Shown piece by piece: positions 7,428-15,927 of a stretch of DNA of 64,000 nucleotides. How positions within the stretch are numbered: position 1 is the stretch's first letter; every line of letters begins with the position of its first letter. The position numbers and the translations under genes are program-made. Source of the stretch: DASTCZ01 sp035308165 (GTDB lineage: Bacteria > Acidobacteriota > Terriglobia > Acidiferrales > UBA7541). Below the pieces are notes generated by a model, which saw nothing but the letters and a program-made list of their open reading frames with translations, made no database searches and was not told the DNA's origin. The stretch lies in NCBI GenBank assembly GCA_035308165.1, contig DATGHC010000007.1, forward strand, positions 1-64,000. Reading direction: 5' to 3'.

Positions 7428-9818
7428 ATGAAGAACGGGCGTGGCACTACGGCGGCGAGTTGTCCGCGCGCGGGAGCTTTCGCTATCTTATTGCCGTGCC
7501 TCTGCGCGATGGCGGCAACTTTCTGCGTGAAAGCTGCCGCTTCACAGAAGGCACCGCCAATTCCAGTTCCTTCTGCGAAGCCAGTCACTCCGGCAAAGAA
7601 AGAGCCAGCCGCCGGCAAGGCATCGCCTGTAAGTCCCACATCAACAAAAGATGATCAACAGCTCTCGCAATTGGCGCTGGCGTTGCGCGATAAGCCGAGC
7701 GACGCGGCGGAACTGAAACTCGCGGCATTTGCGAAGCAACACGAGAAGGATGATTACGGCCAATGGGCCGCTCTGGCGCTGGGCCATTACAATTTGGACC
7801 GCAGCAATACTCCCGAAGCGCTCAAATGGTTCGCGGCCGCCATGCAGCGACCCACGCGCCTGGAAGAATATGCGATGTTCTGGCATGCGCAAACGCTGCG
7901 CCAGATGGGGCGAAACGAGGATGGCGTCGCGGAGCTTGGCGAGTTCCGAAAGAAATTTCCAGAGAGTGTAATGACGGATGTCGCGGTTCAATCGTATGCG
8001 GAAGGTGCGATGGCGCTCGGGAAACCGCAGAGCGCGGCGGGTGGGCTGGATGCCTACGCGAAAACTTCGCAGAAATCGGTTCTGCTGTTGCTGAGTGCGC
8101 AGGCGCACGAAAAGTCCGGCAACTCCACGGTCGCGGCCAAGGACTATCTGACCCTGTACTACGGATTTCCACTCAGTGATGAAGCACGCGCCGCGGGCCA
8201 AAAAATACCGGAACTGGCGCGCCAACTCGGCGAATCGTTTCCGGCTGCAACCGCCAAAGAAATGAGCTCGCGCGCGGAAGCTCTTTACGGTGCGCACCGC
8301 TGGAGCGAGGCAATTCAGGAATTTGAAGCCATGCTCCCGCAGACCGATGGAGCAGATCACGCGCACGCGGAGCTGCGCATTGCTCAATCCCATTCGGCGG
8401 AGGGTGGCAGTGCATCGTCGCTGGCGGCGGTGAAATTCAGCGACCCCGAAGCTGAGGCCGAGCGGCTCTTTTCGCTTTCGCAAGCGTATCGCAACGAGAA
8501 GCGCGAGAACGAAATGCTCGATGCAATTACGCAGTGCGCCGAGCGATATCCGCAAAGCCAGTGGGCGGCCGAATCTCTTTTTGCCGGTGGAAATTATTAT
8601 TGGGTGCTGCTGGATCGGCAGCGGGCAGCGGATTATTATCGCCGCACTGTACAGTCATCGCCGTCCGGAAAGAATGCCCCGGTGGCCGCATGGCGGGCGA
8701 CCTGGGCCGCGTACATGGATCGCAAGGCGGATTCGGTTTCATTGCTCGAACTGTTCATTCGCACTTACCCGACATCCAACGCCGTTCCAGACGCACTTTA
8801 TTGGCTGGGCCGGGCGGCGGAGCGTGGAGGCAGTGCCGCGCAAGCGCGCAGCTTTTACCTGAAGGACGCCGAACGCTTTCCCCAAACTTTTTTCGGATTG
8901 CGCGCCGCCGACCGCATCAAGGCGATTGGAACGCAGCCGGTTACTCCCGTTGACATCGTTTCCGCGATTCCCGAAGCGCCGCCGATCGGCGCCATCGACG
9001 CGCCCATTCCCGCGGAAGCCCAGGAACGCTGGCAGCGTGCCATGGTGTTGCGCATGATTGGATTTGACGCCAGCGCCGAACTCGAATTGCGCGCGGCTTA
9101 CTCGGTCACGCCGTCGCCCCGGCTGCTGCTGGAAACGGCTGAGGCAGCGCTGGCCGCGGATCATTATTCAGTCGGAATATCACTGATCCGACAGGCCTAT
9201 CCGCAACCGGAAGCGCATCGCAGCGAAGAAATGCCCGCGTCGGTCGCGCGCGTTCTTTACCCGCTGCCTTATTTTTCCAGCGTGACGACAGCCGCCGCTC
9301 GCGATCATGTGGATCCCATGATTGTGACGGGCATCATGCGGCAGGAATCCGCGTTTCAGCCCGACGCGATTTCAAGCGCCGGAGCGGTGGGTTTGATGCA
9401 GGTTCTTCCCAAAACCGCGCCGCACCTTTCGCAGCGGTTGCACCTGCGCTACACGCGCACGCGCTTATTCGACCCGCAATACAATGTCGAGCTGGGCACG
9501 CTATATCTCTCGGATCTGATCAGCCAGTTCGGCGGCCCCGAAGCGGCGCTGGCCGCCTACAATGCGGGAGAGGACCGGTCAAAATTGTGGACCTCGGAGC
9601 GCAATTTTTCCGAGCCCGCCGAATTTGTGGAATCCATTCCGTTCACTCAGACACGGGATTATGTGCAGATCGTCATGCGCAATGCGGAAATCTATCGTCA
9701 ACTAAATTCGTTGGGTATGGCCCGGGCCTCGACGCCCGCGCCTGCAAAGTCAACCGCGACGAAGCGTCACTCCAGCAAGTCTTCCGCGAAGGTGAAGACT
9801 CAGGCGGCATCGCGATGA
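7428..9818 (+). CDS. Soluble lytic murein transglycosylase-like protein with TPR-like superhelix
   Basis: 796 residues from ATG 7428, directly followed by a signal-peptide-like segment (AFAILLPCLCAMAATFCVKA), so it acts in the periplasm. Residues about 80-600 are degenerate TPR-like helices, as in the doughnut of Slt70. The C-terminal GH23 domain carries the catalytic-Glu motif MRQESAF (Glu near residue 640), followed by SSAGAVGLMQVLPKTA and AAYNAGEDR, all expected for SLT enzymes that cleave the MurNAc-GlcNAc bond to 1,6-anhydro products. The open frame extends further upstream into the previous gene, but ATG 7428 is the start that yields the signal peptide. Its stop overlaps the next start in an ATGA junction, which indicates translational coupling. 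Confidence 0.9.
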   Translation: MKNGRGTTAASCPRAGAFAILLPCLCAMAATFCVKAAASQKAPPIPVPSAKPVTPAKKEPAAGKASPVSPTSTKDDQQLSQLALALRDKPSDAAELKLAAFAKQHEKDDYGQWAALALGHYNLDRSNTPEALKWFAAAMQRPTRLEEYAMFWHAQTLRQMGRNEDGVAELGEFRKKFPESVMTDVAVQSYAEGAMALGKPQSAAGGLDAYAKTSQKSVLLLLSAQAHEKSGNSTVAAKDYLTLYYGFPLSDEARAAGQKIPELARQLGESFPAATAKEMSSRAEALYGAHRWSEAIQEFEAMLPQTDGADHAHAELRIAQSHSAEGGSASSLAAVKFSDPEAEAERLFSLSQAYRNEKRENEMLDAITQCAERYPQSQWAAESLFAGGNYYWVLLDRQRAADYYRRTVQSSPSGKNAPVAAWRATWAAYMDRKADSVSLLELFIRTYPTSNAVPDALYWLGRAAERGGSAAQARSFYLKDAERFPQTFFGLRAADRIKAIGTQPVTPVDIVSAIPEAPPIGAIDAPIPAEAQERWQRAMVLRMIGFDASAELELRAAYSVTPSPRLLLETAEAALAADHYSVGISLIRQAYPQPEAHRSEEMPASVARVLYPLPYFSSVTTAAARDHVDPMIVTGIMRQESAFQPDAISSAGAVGLMQVLPKTAPHLSQRLHLRYTRTRLFDPQYNVELGTLYLSDLISQFGGPEAALAAYNAGEDRSKLWTSERNFSEPAEFVESIPFTQTRDYVQIVMRNAEIYRQLNSLGMARASTPAPAKSTATKRHSSKSSAKVKTQAASR

Positions 9819-11032
9819 ATCCCGCCGCTCCCGGCGGCGCAGGCGCGGCTCCGCACATTCGGAGCGCTGCGCGCGGACTTCTGAGCGAAAAGGCTTCGCG
9901 CTTCACCGAATCCGTAATCCGGGAAATGACGCGCCTGGCGACCAAGCATGGCGCCGTCAATCTAGCCCAGGGCTTTCCGGATTTTCCCGCGCCCGCGGAA
10001 ATCAAAATGGCCGCGCAGCAGGCGATTGAGCGCGACATCAATCAGTACGCCATCACCTGGGGCGCGAAATCGCTGCGCAACGCCATCGCCCACAAATTTG
10101 CACGCACGCAGGGAGTTGAACTCGATCCCGAGCGTGAGATCACCGTGTGCTGCGGGTCCACGGAAGCCATGATGTCGGCCATGATGGCCATCATCAATCC
10201 TGGCGACGAAGTCATCGTCTTCGAGCCATTCTACGAAAACTACGGCCCCGACGCGATTTTAAGCGGCGCCTCTCCGCGATTCGTCAAGCTCCAGCCGCCG
10301 GATTGGACATTCGATCGCGACGAATTGGCGCGCGCGTTCACTCCCCGCACCAAGGCGCTCATCCTCAACACGCCCAACAATCCCACCGGCAAAGTTTTCT
10401 CCCGGGAAGACTTGGAATACATCCGCAATCTCATCATTCGCGCCAACGCATACGTGATCACGGACGAAATTTATGAACACATCCTTTATGAAGGCGCACA
10501 GCACATTTCCATGGCCAGCCTCGATGGCATGCGCGACCGGACCATCACGATTAATGGGATGTCAAAAACGTATAGCGTCACGGGATGGCGCGTAGGTTGG
10601 GCCACCGCGTCGCCCGAAGTGAGCAGCGCCATACGCAAGGTCCACGATTTCCTTACGGTGGGCGCAGCCGCTCCATTGCAGGAGGCCGGCGCGCTCGCGC
10701 TCGATCTGCCTGACACTTATTACAGCCGTCTTGCGAGCATGTATCGCGCCAAGCGGGATTTCACTTTGGACATGCTCACCCGCGCGGGGTTCCGGTGCTT
10801 TGTTCCATTCGGCGCGTATTACATCATGACCGACATTTCGGCCTTCGGTTATCCGGACGATTTGGCGTTCTCGAGGTACCTGGTCGAGACGGTGGGCGTC
10901 GCTGTGGTCCCCGGTTCCAGTTTTTACAACGATCCCAAAGATGGCGCCTCGCAGGTTCGCTTCACTTTCTGCAAGAAAGACGAAACCCTTCAAGCTGCCG
11001 CCGCAAAACTTGGAAAGCTCCGCCCCCGTTGA
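9815..11032 (+). CDS. PLP-dependent class I/II aminotransferase (kynurenine/methionine aminotransferase type)
   Basis: 405 residues. Fold-type I signatures are present: VNLAQGFPDFPAP near the start, NTPNNPTGKVFS, ITDEIYEHILYEG and the Schiff-base lysine in NGMSKTYSVTGWRVG (Lys251), then QVRFTFCK near the end. The motif set fits the subgroup that includes methionine aminotransferase YbdL and kynurenine aminotransferase, so a role in transamination of Met, aromatic amino acids or kynurenine is likely, but the substrate cannot be fixed. The start overlaps the lytic transglycosylase stop by 4 bases, although no functional link is obvious. Confidence 0.9.
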   Translation: MNPAAPGGAGAAPHIRSAARGLLSEKASRFTESVIREMTRLATKHGAVNLAQGFPDFPAPAEIKMAAQQAIERDINQYAITWGAKSLRNAIAHKFARTQGVELDPEREITVCCGSTEAMMSAMMAIINPGDEVIVFEPFYENYGPDAILSGASPRFVKLQPPDWTFDRDELARAFTPRTKALILNTPNNPTGKVFSREDLEYIRNLIIRANAYVITDEIYEHILYEGAQHISMASLDGMRDRTITINGMSKTYSVTGWRVGWATASPEVSSAIRKVHDFLTVGAAAPLQEAGALALDLPDTYYSRLASMYRAKRDFTLDMLTRAGFRCFVPFGAYYIMTDISAFGYPDDLAFSRYLVETVGVAVVPGSSFYNDPKDGASQVRFTFCKKDETLQAAAAKLGKLRPR

Positions 11033-11124
11033 AATCTGATTTGTTCAGAAAGCTCACTGAAAGTTATTTTGTAAAAGGGAAGCGCGTTCGCAACTCTTGT
11101 TTCTGGTCTCTTAACGTGGAGCGC

Positions 11125-11607
11125 CTAAGCCAACTTTTTGGCCATGGTTTCAATTTGTACCAGATGGTTCAAATCATGCCCCGCCATCGTTTCGATCACC
11201 GTTTGAATGGTCATTTCGCCGCGCTCGGGATGGGTCACTTTCTTTTGGAGCGACTCCGGGGGAATTGCCCGGATGAACGCGATATTCCACTGTCGCACCG
11301 ATGAAAACACGGCCAGCGCCGACTGCCCATCGTATGCAGTATAGGACCTAGCCCACTTATCCTGATCGAATGGCTGGATGGTGTGATGGTCTTCCGCCAG
11401 CGCCTGACGCAGCCGGTAGGCGAAAACGATTTCGCAGTCCGCCAAATGGCAGATTATTTCGCGCGTGCTCCACTTGCCGGGAGCGGGCGGTTGACCGAGC
11501 CTGCGCGAGCCAAATACATCGGCGTAATGCCGGAGCTTTGCAGTCGTTGCAGCGATCACTTCTTGCGGATTACGATCACCTAAAAATGATGCATATGGGT
11601 TCGTCAT
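11125..11607 (-). CDS. DinB-like four-helix metal-binding protein
   Basis: 160 residues. The pattern is that of the DinB/YfiT-like superfamily: PPAPGKWSTREIICHLADCE near residue 50, a central helix, and GHDLNHLVQIE near the C-terminus. The three His positions (one in ICHLAD, two in GHDLNH) are where the family binds a divalent metal. Members include thiol S-transferases and proteins of unknown role. The gene is convergent with the aminotransferase and divergent from the following secreted protein, so it stands alone. No substrate is implied by context. Confidence 0.85.
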   Translation of the reverse strand: MTNPYASFLGDRNPQEVIAATTAKLRHYADVFGSRRLGQPPAPGKWSTREIICHLADCEIVFAYRLRQALAEDHHTIQPFDQDKWARSYTAYDGQSALAVFSSVRQWNIAFIRAIPPESLQKKVTHPERGEMTIQTVIETMAGHDLNHLVQIETMAKKLA

Positions 11608-11908
11608 GGCTGATAATTCTATTACGCGCGCGCATCCATCTCAAATCCACCCTCTAAGGCAAGGTGCTGCAGGAAAAAAAATCGCACGTTGAACAATGGT
11701 TTTCCGACTGTATTTTCTTCCTTGCTCTGTAACCTTCCTACCCTTAAACGGGAGCTGCGCCTCATTCAAGCTGCCATAAGTTGTTTATTTCAAAAGCCTT
11801 AGGGATTGGCATTCAGTTTGCCTCTTATCACTCACCCGGCATCGTTCAGAGTCTATTCAGTGTCGGGTTCTTTTGGGGATATTCAACTTTGTGGGAGGTG
11901 ACGCTTAT
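11608..11908. other. Divergent intergenic region
   Basis: This 301-base region separates two divergent genes and should hold promoters for both. The part after about 11690 is relatively AT-rich. I could not identify a confident -35/-10 pair or an inverted repeat. A good ribosome-binding site (GGGAGGTG, about 11893-11900) lies at its right end, serving the next gene. Confidence 0.3.
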
Positions 11909-12808
11909 ATGTCACGAAGATTCTACTTACTTGTTCTGCTTGTCGCATTGATTGGGTGGACCGAATCAGCGCATTCGCAACAAGGTGGGCAGTCTGGCGC
12001 ACAAGCATCCGGCAGCAACACCACATCCGCCTCCGCTCAAGCGGGTCAGAATTCTGCATCACTCAACAGTGGGACGACTATGAATGCCGTGCTCACACAT
12101 TCGGTGGATGCAAAAAAGAATAAGCCCGGCGACTCAGTGACCGCGAAGACCACAGAATCCGCCAGGTCTGGCGGAGAAGTGATCATTCCTAAGGGATCAA
12201 CTCTTGTTGGCCATGTCACGCAAGCGCAAGCGCGCGGCCGGGGAGAGGTTCAGTCCACTCTCGGCATCATGTTTGATCGCGCCGTTCTGAAGAACGGCCA
12301 GGAAGTCCCGCTCAACATGAATATTCGTGCGATTGCCGATGCTGAGTCAGCCGCGTCGAGCTCCGTTGATCAAGATGCGCTCAGTGCCGGTGGCGGCGCC
12401 ATGGGCAACGGCCGCGCGTCAACCAGTGGTGGCGGAGGTCTTGTGGGTGGAGTGGCCTCCTCATCGGGAGCAGGATTGGGAGCCGTAGGTAACACCGCAG
12501 GCAGCGTAGGCGGATCAACTTCGGGTGTGGTCAGCTCATCCTCAGATATTGCCAGGAATGCTACCGGCGACGTTTCGAGCTCAACCAGTGGTGCGGTTGG
12601 CGGCACAGTCGGTGGTCTGAACACGGCCGGCCAGCTAACTTCAAATAGCCACGGCGTATTTGGTCTTCATGGATTGGGGCTAAAATCCGCGGCATCCAGC
12701 GATACTCAGGGCTCGCTCATCACCTCGACCAGCCGAAACGTTCATCTGGATAGTGGAACGCGTTTACTTTTGGCAGCCGAAGTACAAACGCAGGCTTCAC
12801 AACAGTAA
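11909..12808 (+). CDS. Secreted Gly/Ser-rich protein of unknown function
   Basis: 299 residues from ATG 11909, preceded at ideal distance by GGGAGGTG. A signal peptide is clear (FYLLVLLVALIGWTESAHS). Residues about 50-140 form a small beta-type region (GGEVIIPKGSTLVGHV, then KNGQEVPLNMNIRAI) that resembles the barrel segments of TrbI/VirB10-like proteins; this is a weak pattern match. The rest is dominated by Gly, Ser, Thr and Ala repeats and should be flexible or surface-exposed. A second secreted protein starts 41 bases later, so the two may be co-transcribed. Confidence 0.75.
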   Translation: MSRRFYLLVLLVALIGWTESAHSQQGGQSGAQASGSNTTSASAQAGQNSASLNSGTTMNAVLTHSVDAKKNKPGDSVTAKTTESARSGGEVIIPKGSTLVGHVTQAQARGRGEVQSTLGIMFDRAVLKNGQEVPLNMNIRAIADAESAASSSVDQDALSAGGGAMGNGRASTSGGGGLVGGVASSSGAGLGAVGNTAGSVGGSTSGVVSSSSDIARNATGDVSSSTSGAVGGTVGGLNTAGQLTSNSHGVFGLHGLGLKSAASSDTQGSLITSTSRNVHLDSGTRLLLAAEVQTQASQQ

Positions 12809-12849
12809 CAATGCGACTTGGATTCACAATTCTGTGTGGGAGGACTTCG

Positions 12850-13287
12850 ATGAAAACCAGCATTCTCTTGGCCGTGCTCTTGGCTTCAGCATTTGCAACA
12901 CAAGCTAAGGATGATCACACCTACGTGAAGGGCGTCCTGACCCAGATGGATACCTCATCCTGCGGGGTCGCCGAAAAAGGCAGCAAGACGTTTGCCGGGG
13001 AAGTGCTTGGCACCGACGGTCAACACAAGTCAACGCAGGAAGTTCTCTGTCAGGAATACGTCCTGCAAACCGACCGAATCACATATCGGATTCGTCCCAA
13101 GGATGACAAGCATCCAGTTCTCTTGCCGATAGGGGAGACGGCTGAGTTCCGCATCGACAAGGATAAACTTATTTTGCGAGTTCCTGAATTGGGCGGTAAG
13201 GAGCGCGAATATATCGTCCTCTCAATGACTCAACGCCTGGACTCCACAGAGAGTAAGTCGTCGAACAGTAAGCCCAGTAGTCGTTAA
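12850..13287 (+). CDS. Small secreted protein of unknown function
   Basis: 145 residues starting at ATG 12850, preceded by GGGAGGA. The N-terminus is a signal peptide (MKTSILLAVLLASAFATQAK). The mature part is a single beta-rich domain (ITYRIRPKDDKHPVLLPIGE, EYIVLSMTQRL) with two Cys residues that could form a disulfide. The C-terminal tail is Ser/Lys-rich. It follows the Gly/Ser-rich secreted protein closely and precedes a strong hairpin that probably ends the transcript. No family is recognised. Confidence 0.75.
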   Translation: MKTSILLAVLLASAFATQAKDDHTYVKGVLTQMDTSSCGVAEKGSKTFAGEVLGTDGQHKSTQEVLCQEYVLQTDRITYRIRPKDDKHPVLLPIGETAEFRIDKDKLILRVPELGGKEREYIVLSMTQRLDSTESKSSNSKPSSR

Positions 13288-13303
13288 GCGAAGCCATTAA
13301 TCC

Positions 13304-13341
13304 TTGCGGCGCGATGAGGATTCCACCCTATCGCGCCGCAA
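13304..13341. terminator. Strong 12-bp hairpin after the small secreted protein
   Basis: TTGCGGCGCGAT at 13304-13315 pairs perfectly with ATCGCGCCGCAA at 13330-13341 around a 14-base loop, 17 bases after the preceding stop codon. There is no T tract on either side, so it is a weak intrinsic terminator by the usual rule. It could instead be a 3'-end-protecting hairpin or a repeat element. Confidence 0.55.
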
Positions 13342-13517
13342 TCTCAGAGAAAATCCCTTAATACTTCAGATAATCCAGCTTGGTTACCCCTGGTATTGCC
13401 ACAAATGAACCGGCACGGAATCGAGCTCAAAATACATCCCCTAGTCGGCATAGCAGAAAAGTCTCCCGGGGCCGTCGATTTCCAGCGCGGCTGCGAATGC
13501 CGTTGTACAGGAAACGC

Positions 13518-13546
13518 TTGACAAGGCTGCGCGTATGGTGTATAGA
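13518..13546 (+). promoter_or_regulatory. Sigma-70-type promoter of the GntR/hydrolase operon
   Basis: A perfect -35 box TTGACA (13518-13523) is followed after exactly 17 bases by TATAGA (13541-13546), one base off the consensus -10. Transcription would start near 13553, about 30 bases before the regulator's ATG. The inverted repeat at 13538-13558 overlaps the -10 box and start point. Confidence 0.85.
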
Positions 13547-13558
13547 GACACTATACAC
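13538..13558. promoter_or_regulatory. Operator-like inverted repeat over the -10 box
   Basis: GTGTATAG (13538-13545) and CTATACAC (13551-13558) form a perfect 8-base inverted repeat with a 5-base spacer. It overlaps the -10 element of the promoter for the GntR-type gene. AT-rich GT...AC palindromes of this kind are typical sites of YtrA-subfamily regulators, so autoregulation is the simplest reading; binding is inferred. Confidence 0.75.
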
Positions 13559-13582
13559 AATGAATCCGACGAGGATTTCTTG

Positions 13583-13963
13583 ATGTTCATCTCCATTGAC
13601 CAAAACGACCGTCGGCCTATCTACGAGCAAGTTGCCGGCGGCATCAGGTCGCTGATCGCCAATGGCGCCTTGAAAGAAGGCGCCGAATTGCCGCCCGTGA
13701 GGCAGGTTGCCGCCGACCTGGGTGTGAATCTGAATACCATTGCCACCGCTTATCGCGAACTCGGAAGGGAAGGGCTCATCCAGATTCGCCATGGACAGCG
13801 CGCCGTCGTAGCCAGCAACACATCCACGGAAAATAACAAGCGTGAATTGCGGAAACGCCTGCGCACAGCGCTCACGGAAATGGCGCTGGCCGGGCTTTCG
13901 CGCCCCGAGATTCTCAACTGGGTGAGCGATGAGCTGACCGGCCTGTTGAAGGGCGCAAAATGA
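13583..13963 (+). CDS. GntR-family transcriptional repressor, YtrA subfamily
   Basis: 126 residues from ATG 13583, with GAGGA 8 bases upstream. The N-terminal winged helix-turn-helix is clear: DRRPIYEQVAGGIRSLIANG, ELPPVRQVAADLGVN and NTIATAYRELGREGLI. The C-terminal tail is only about 50 helical residues (EILNWVSDELTGLLKGAK), the short effector region that defines YtrA-type members and usually serves for dimerisation. YtrA genes normally precede ABC transporter genes. Here the gene is coupled by an ATGA overlap to a secreted peptidase-like hydrolase. A promoter overlapped by a palindrome lies just upstream, so it probably represses its own operon. Confidence 0.9.
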   Translation: MFISIDQNDRRPIYEQVAGGIRSLIANGALKEGAELPPVRQVAADLGVNLNTIATAYRELGREGLIQIRHGQRAVVASNTSTENNKRELRKRLRTALTEMALAGLSRPEILNWVSDELTGLLKGAK

Positions 13964-15864
13964 TTCAGGATTTACAAATCGTGAGAGTTCAATCAACGCG
14001 GCGCCCGCTGATTGCGTGCATGGCTTGGGTTCGACTTTTTCTTCCTAGCTTTGCGCTGATTGTTTCTGCCTACAGTTCTTGCAGCGCCGTTGCTGCACAG
14101 ACGGCCCAACCGCAAACGCAAGACAATCCGGCCATCCGGCTCGGCCCTTGCGCGCACCCGGGGATATATCCTGATGCGCGCTGTGGAATCCTGAACGTAT
14201 TTGAAAACCGTTCCGCAAAGACGGGCCGCCAGATTTCAATAAACGTCGCCGTTCTCCTGGCGCTGGGCAGCGACCCCAGACCCGACCCCGTGTTCATCCT
14301 GGTTGGCGGCCCGGGCCAGGGCGCGGCCGATGTTTATCTAGCCGGAGCCAGGAAGGATCAGGTCGCGTCCATCCGCGCGCAACACGACATTGTTCTCGTG
14401 GACCAACGCGGAACCGGCGGATCTCACGCTCTCCCGTGTGTCCTGTATCCGCGCGAGGCAGGCATGCAGGCGATCTTCGGGGATTTGTTCCCTGCGGAAA
14501 TCGTTCGTGCCTGCCGCGATTCGCTCTCCAAGGACGCCGATCTCACGCAATACACCACGTCCATCGCCATGGATGACCTGGACGATGTTCGCGCGGCGCT
14601 GGGCTATGACCGCATCAACCTCCAGGGCGGCTCTTATGGGACGCGCGCCGCGCTGGTTTACATGCGTCAACATCCAGAACATGTTCGGGCAGTGGTGCTC
14701 GAAGGTGTTGCGCCGACCGATTACAAGCTGCCTCTTCCTGTTGCGCGCGCGGTGGATCACGCGCTTGATCTCCTGATCGAGGATTGCGTGGCTGAACCAG
14801 CCTGTCGCGAAGCGTACCCTTTTCTTCGGGCCGACCTGACCTCTGTCCTCGTCCAATTGGCTAAACAGCCCGCCAAATTTCAGGCGCTGAATCCCGGGAC
14901 GAAAAAACTGGAAACTATCGAAATGTCCCGCCGGGCCTTTATGGATCGGCTGGTCAGCATTCTCTATTCTCCGGATACTTCGCGTTTCTTGCCGTACCTA
15001 ATCCATCATGCGGGTCAGGGAGATTTCGGCCCCTATGCGGCTGTTGTCGCGAGCGTGGTGCCGCAACTGGAGGCCGGAATCAACCGGGGAATGTATCTTT
15101 CCGTAGTGTGCGCCGAGGATTTGCCATGGATTACCGATGCCGACCTCAAAAAGGAGACCTCCGGCACTCTCACGGGAGATGAACGCGTCCTTTCCGGGCG
15201 CGCTGCATGCAAGGATTGGCCCCGCGCCGATATTTCAGCTGATTTCCTGCAGCCTGTGAAATCTACCGCGCCCGTTCTGATCATAAGCGGCGATGCGGAC
15301 CCGGTTGCGCCCTCATGGATTGCGGATGCAGCCGCGAAGTTTCTTCCCAACAGCCGTCACGTCATGGTGCGCTACGGGGCGCATACCACCTCAAATCCTT
15401 GTTTGGATCGTCTGATAACAAACTTTTTTGACTCGGGAACCGCAAAGTCCTTGGACATCAGTTGCGTGAATGATTTCAAGCGTCCGCCATTTCTCACGGA
15501 TGCCAGCGTGAAGCCGCAGACTCCGCCGGGCGGAGCAAACAGTATTCCCTCGGAAGTCTGGCAGGGTGTCCTTCAGGCGGGTAGTTCATCTCTTCACCTC
15601 ACACTGAAAATCTATCGCACCTCGGACGGGAAATTATTTGCGCTGCTGGACAGCCCGGATCAGTCAACCAATGGAATCAAGGTGGACGTAATTTCCACGG
15701 ACAAGAATCACCTGCACTTGGTCATAAATCTTTTCGGTGCCTCTTATGACGGAGAAATCTCCGCGGACGGTCATGACGCTCACGGGACCTGGAAGCAAGG
15801 CGCATCCAGTTTGCCCCTGGATTTCCACCTTTCGGAGACGGGTGGCGGTGCGGGAAAGCATTGA
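13960..15864 (+). CDS. Secreted S33-family alpha/beta hydrolase (tripeptidyl aminopeptidase-like)
   Basis: 634 residues. After a signal peptide (FLPSFALIVSAYSSCSAVAA) comes an alpha/beta hydrolase of the TAP/proline-iminopeptidase type: LVGGPGQGA oxyanion region, IVLVDQRGTGGS, nucleophile Ser225 in GGSYGT, acid Asp in ISGDADPVAPS and His in RYGAHTTSNPCLD. The last 110 residues are an extra beta domain (LHLTLKIYRTSDGKLFALLDS, DAHGTWKQGASSLPLDFHL) of a type often attached to acidobacterial hydrolases. The likely reaction is removal of short peptides or amino acids from peptide N-termini in the periplasm. Its ATG overlaps the regulator's TGA, so it should be the controlled gene. Confidence 0.88.
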   Translation: MIQDLQIVRVQSTRRPLIACMAWVRLFLPSFALIVSAYSSCSAVAAQTAQPQTQDNPAIRLGPCAHPGIYPDARCGILNVFENRSAKTGRQISINVAVLLALGSDPRPDPVFILVGGPGQGAADVYLAGARKDQVASIRAQHDIVLVDQRGTGGSHALPCVLYPREAGMQAIFGDLFPAEIVRACRDSLSKDADLTQYTTSIAMDDLDDVRAALGYDRINLQGGSYGTRAALVYMRQHPEHVRAVVLEGVAPTDYKLPLPVARAVDHALDLLIEDCVAEPACREAYPFLRADLTSVLVQLAKQPAKFQALNPGTKKLETIEMSRRAFMDRLVSILYSPDTSRFLPYLIHHAGQGDFGPYAAVVASVVPQLEAGINRGMYLSVVCAEDLPWITDADLKKETSGTLTGDERVLSGRAACKDWPRADISADFLQPVKSTAPVLIISGDADPVAPSWIADAAAKFLPNSRHVMVRYGAHTTSNPCLDRLITNFFDSGTAKSLDISCVNDFKRPPFLTDASVKPQTPPGGANSIPSEVWQGVLQAGSSSLHLTLKIYRTSDGKLFALLDSPDQSTNGIKVDVISTDKNHLHLVINLFGASYDGEISADGHDAHGTWKQGASSLPLDFHLSETGGGAGKH

Positions 15865-15927
15865 GCCAAGAATTCGATCTACGTGAATCAATTTGAAGAA
15901 TATTGATGGATAGAAGGGAAGGATCAA

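Noticed and set aside
7641..8555. 304-residue minus-strand open frame opposite the lytic transglycosylase
   Set aside because: It is antisense to the TPR-like region of a complete SLT protein and carries no motif.
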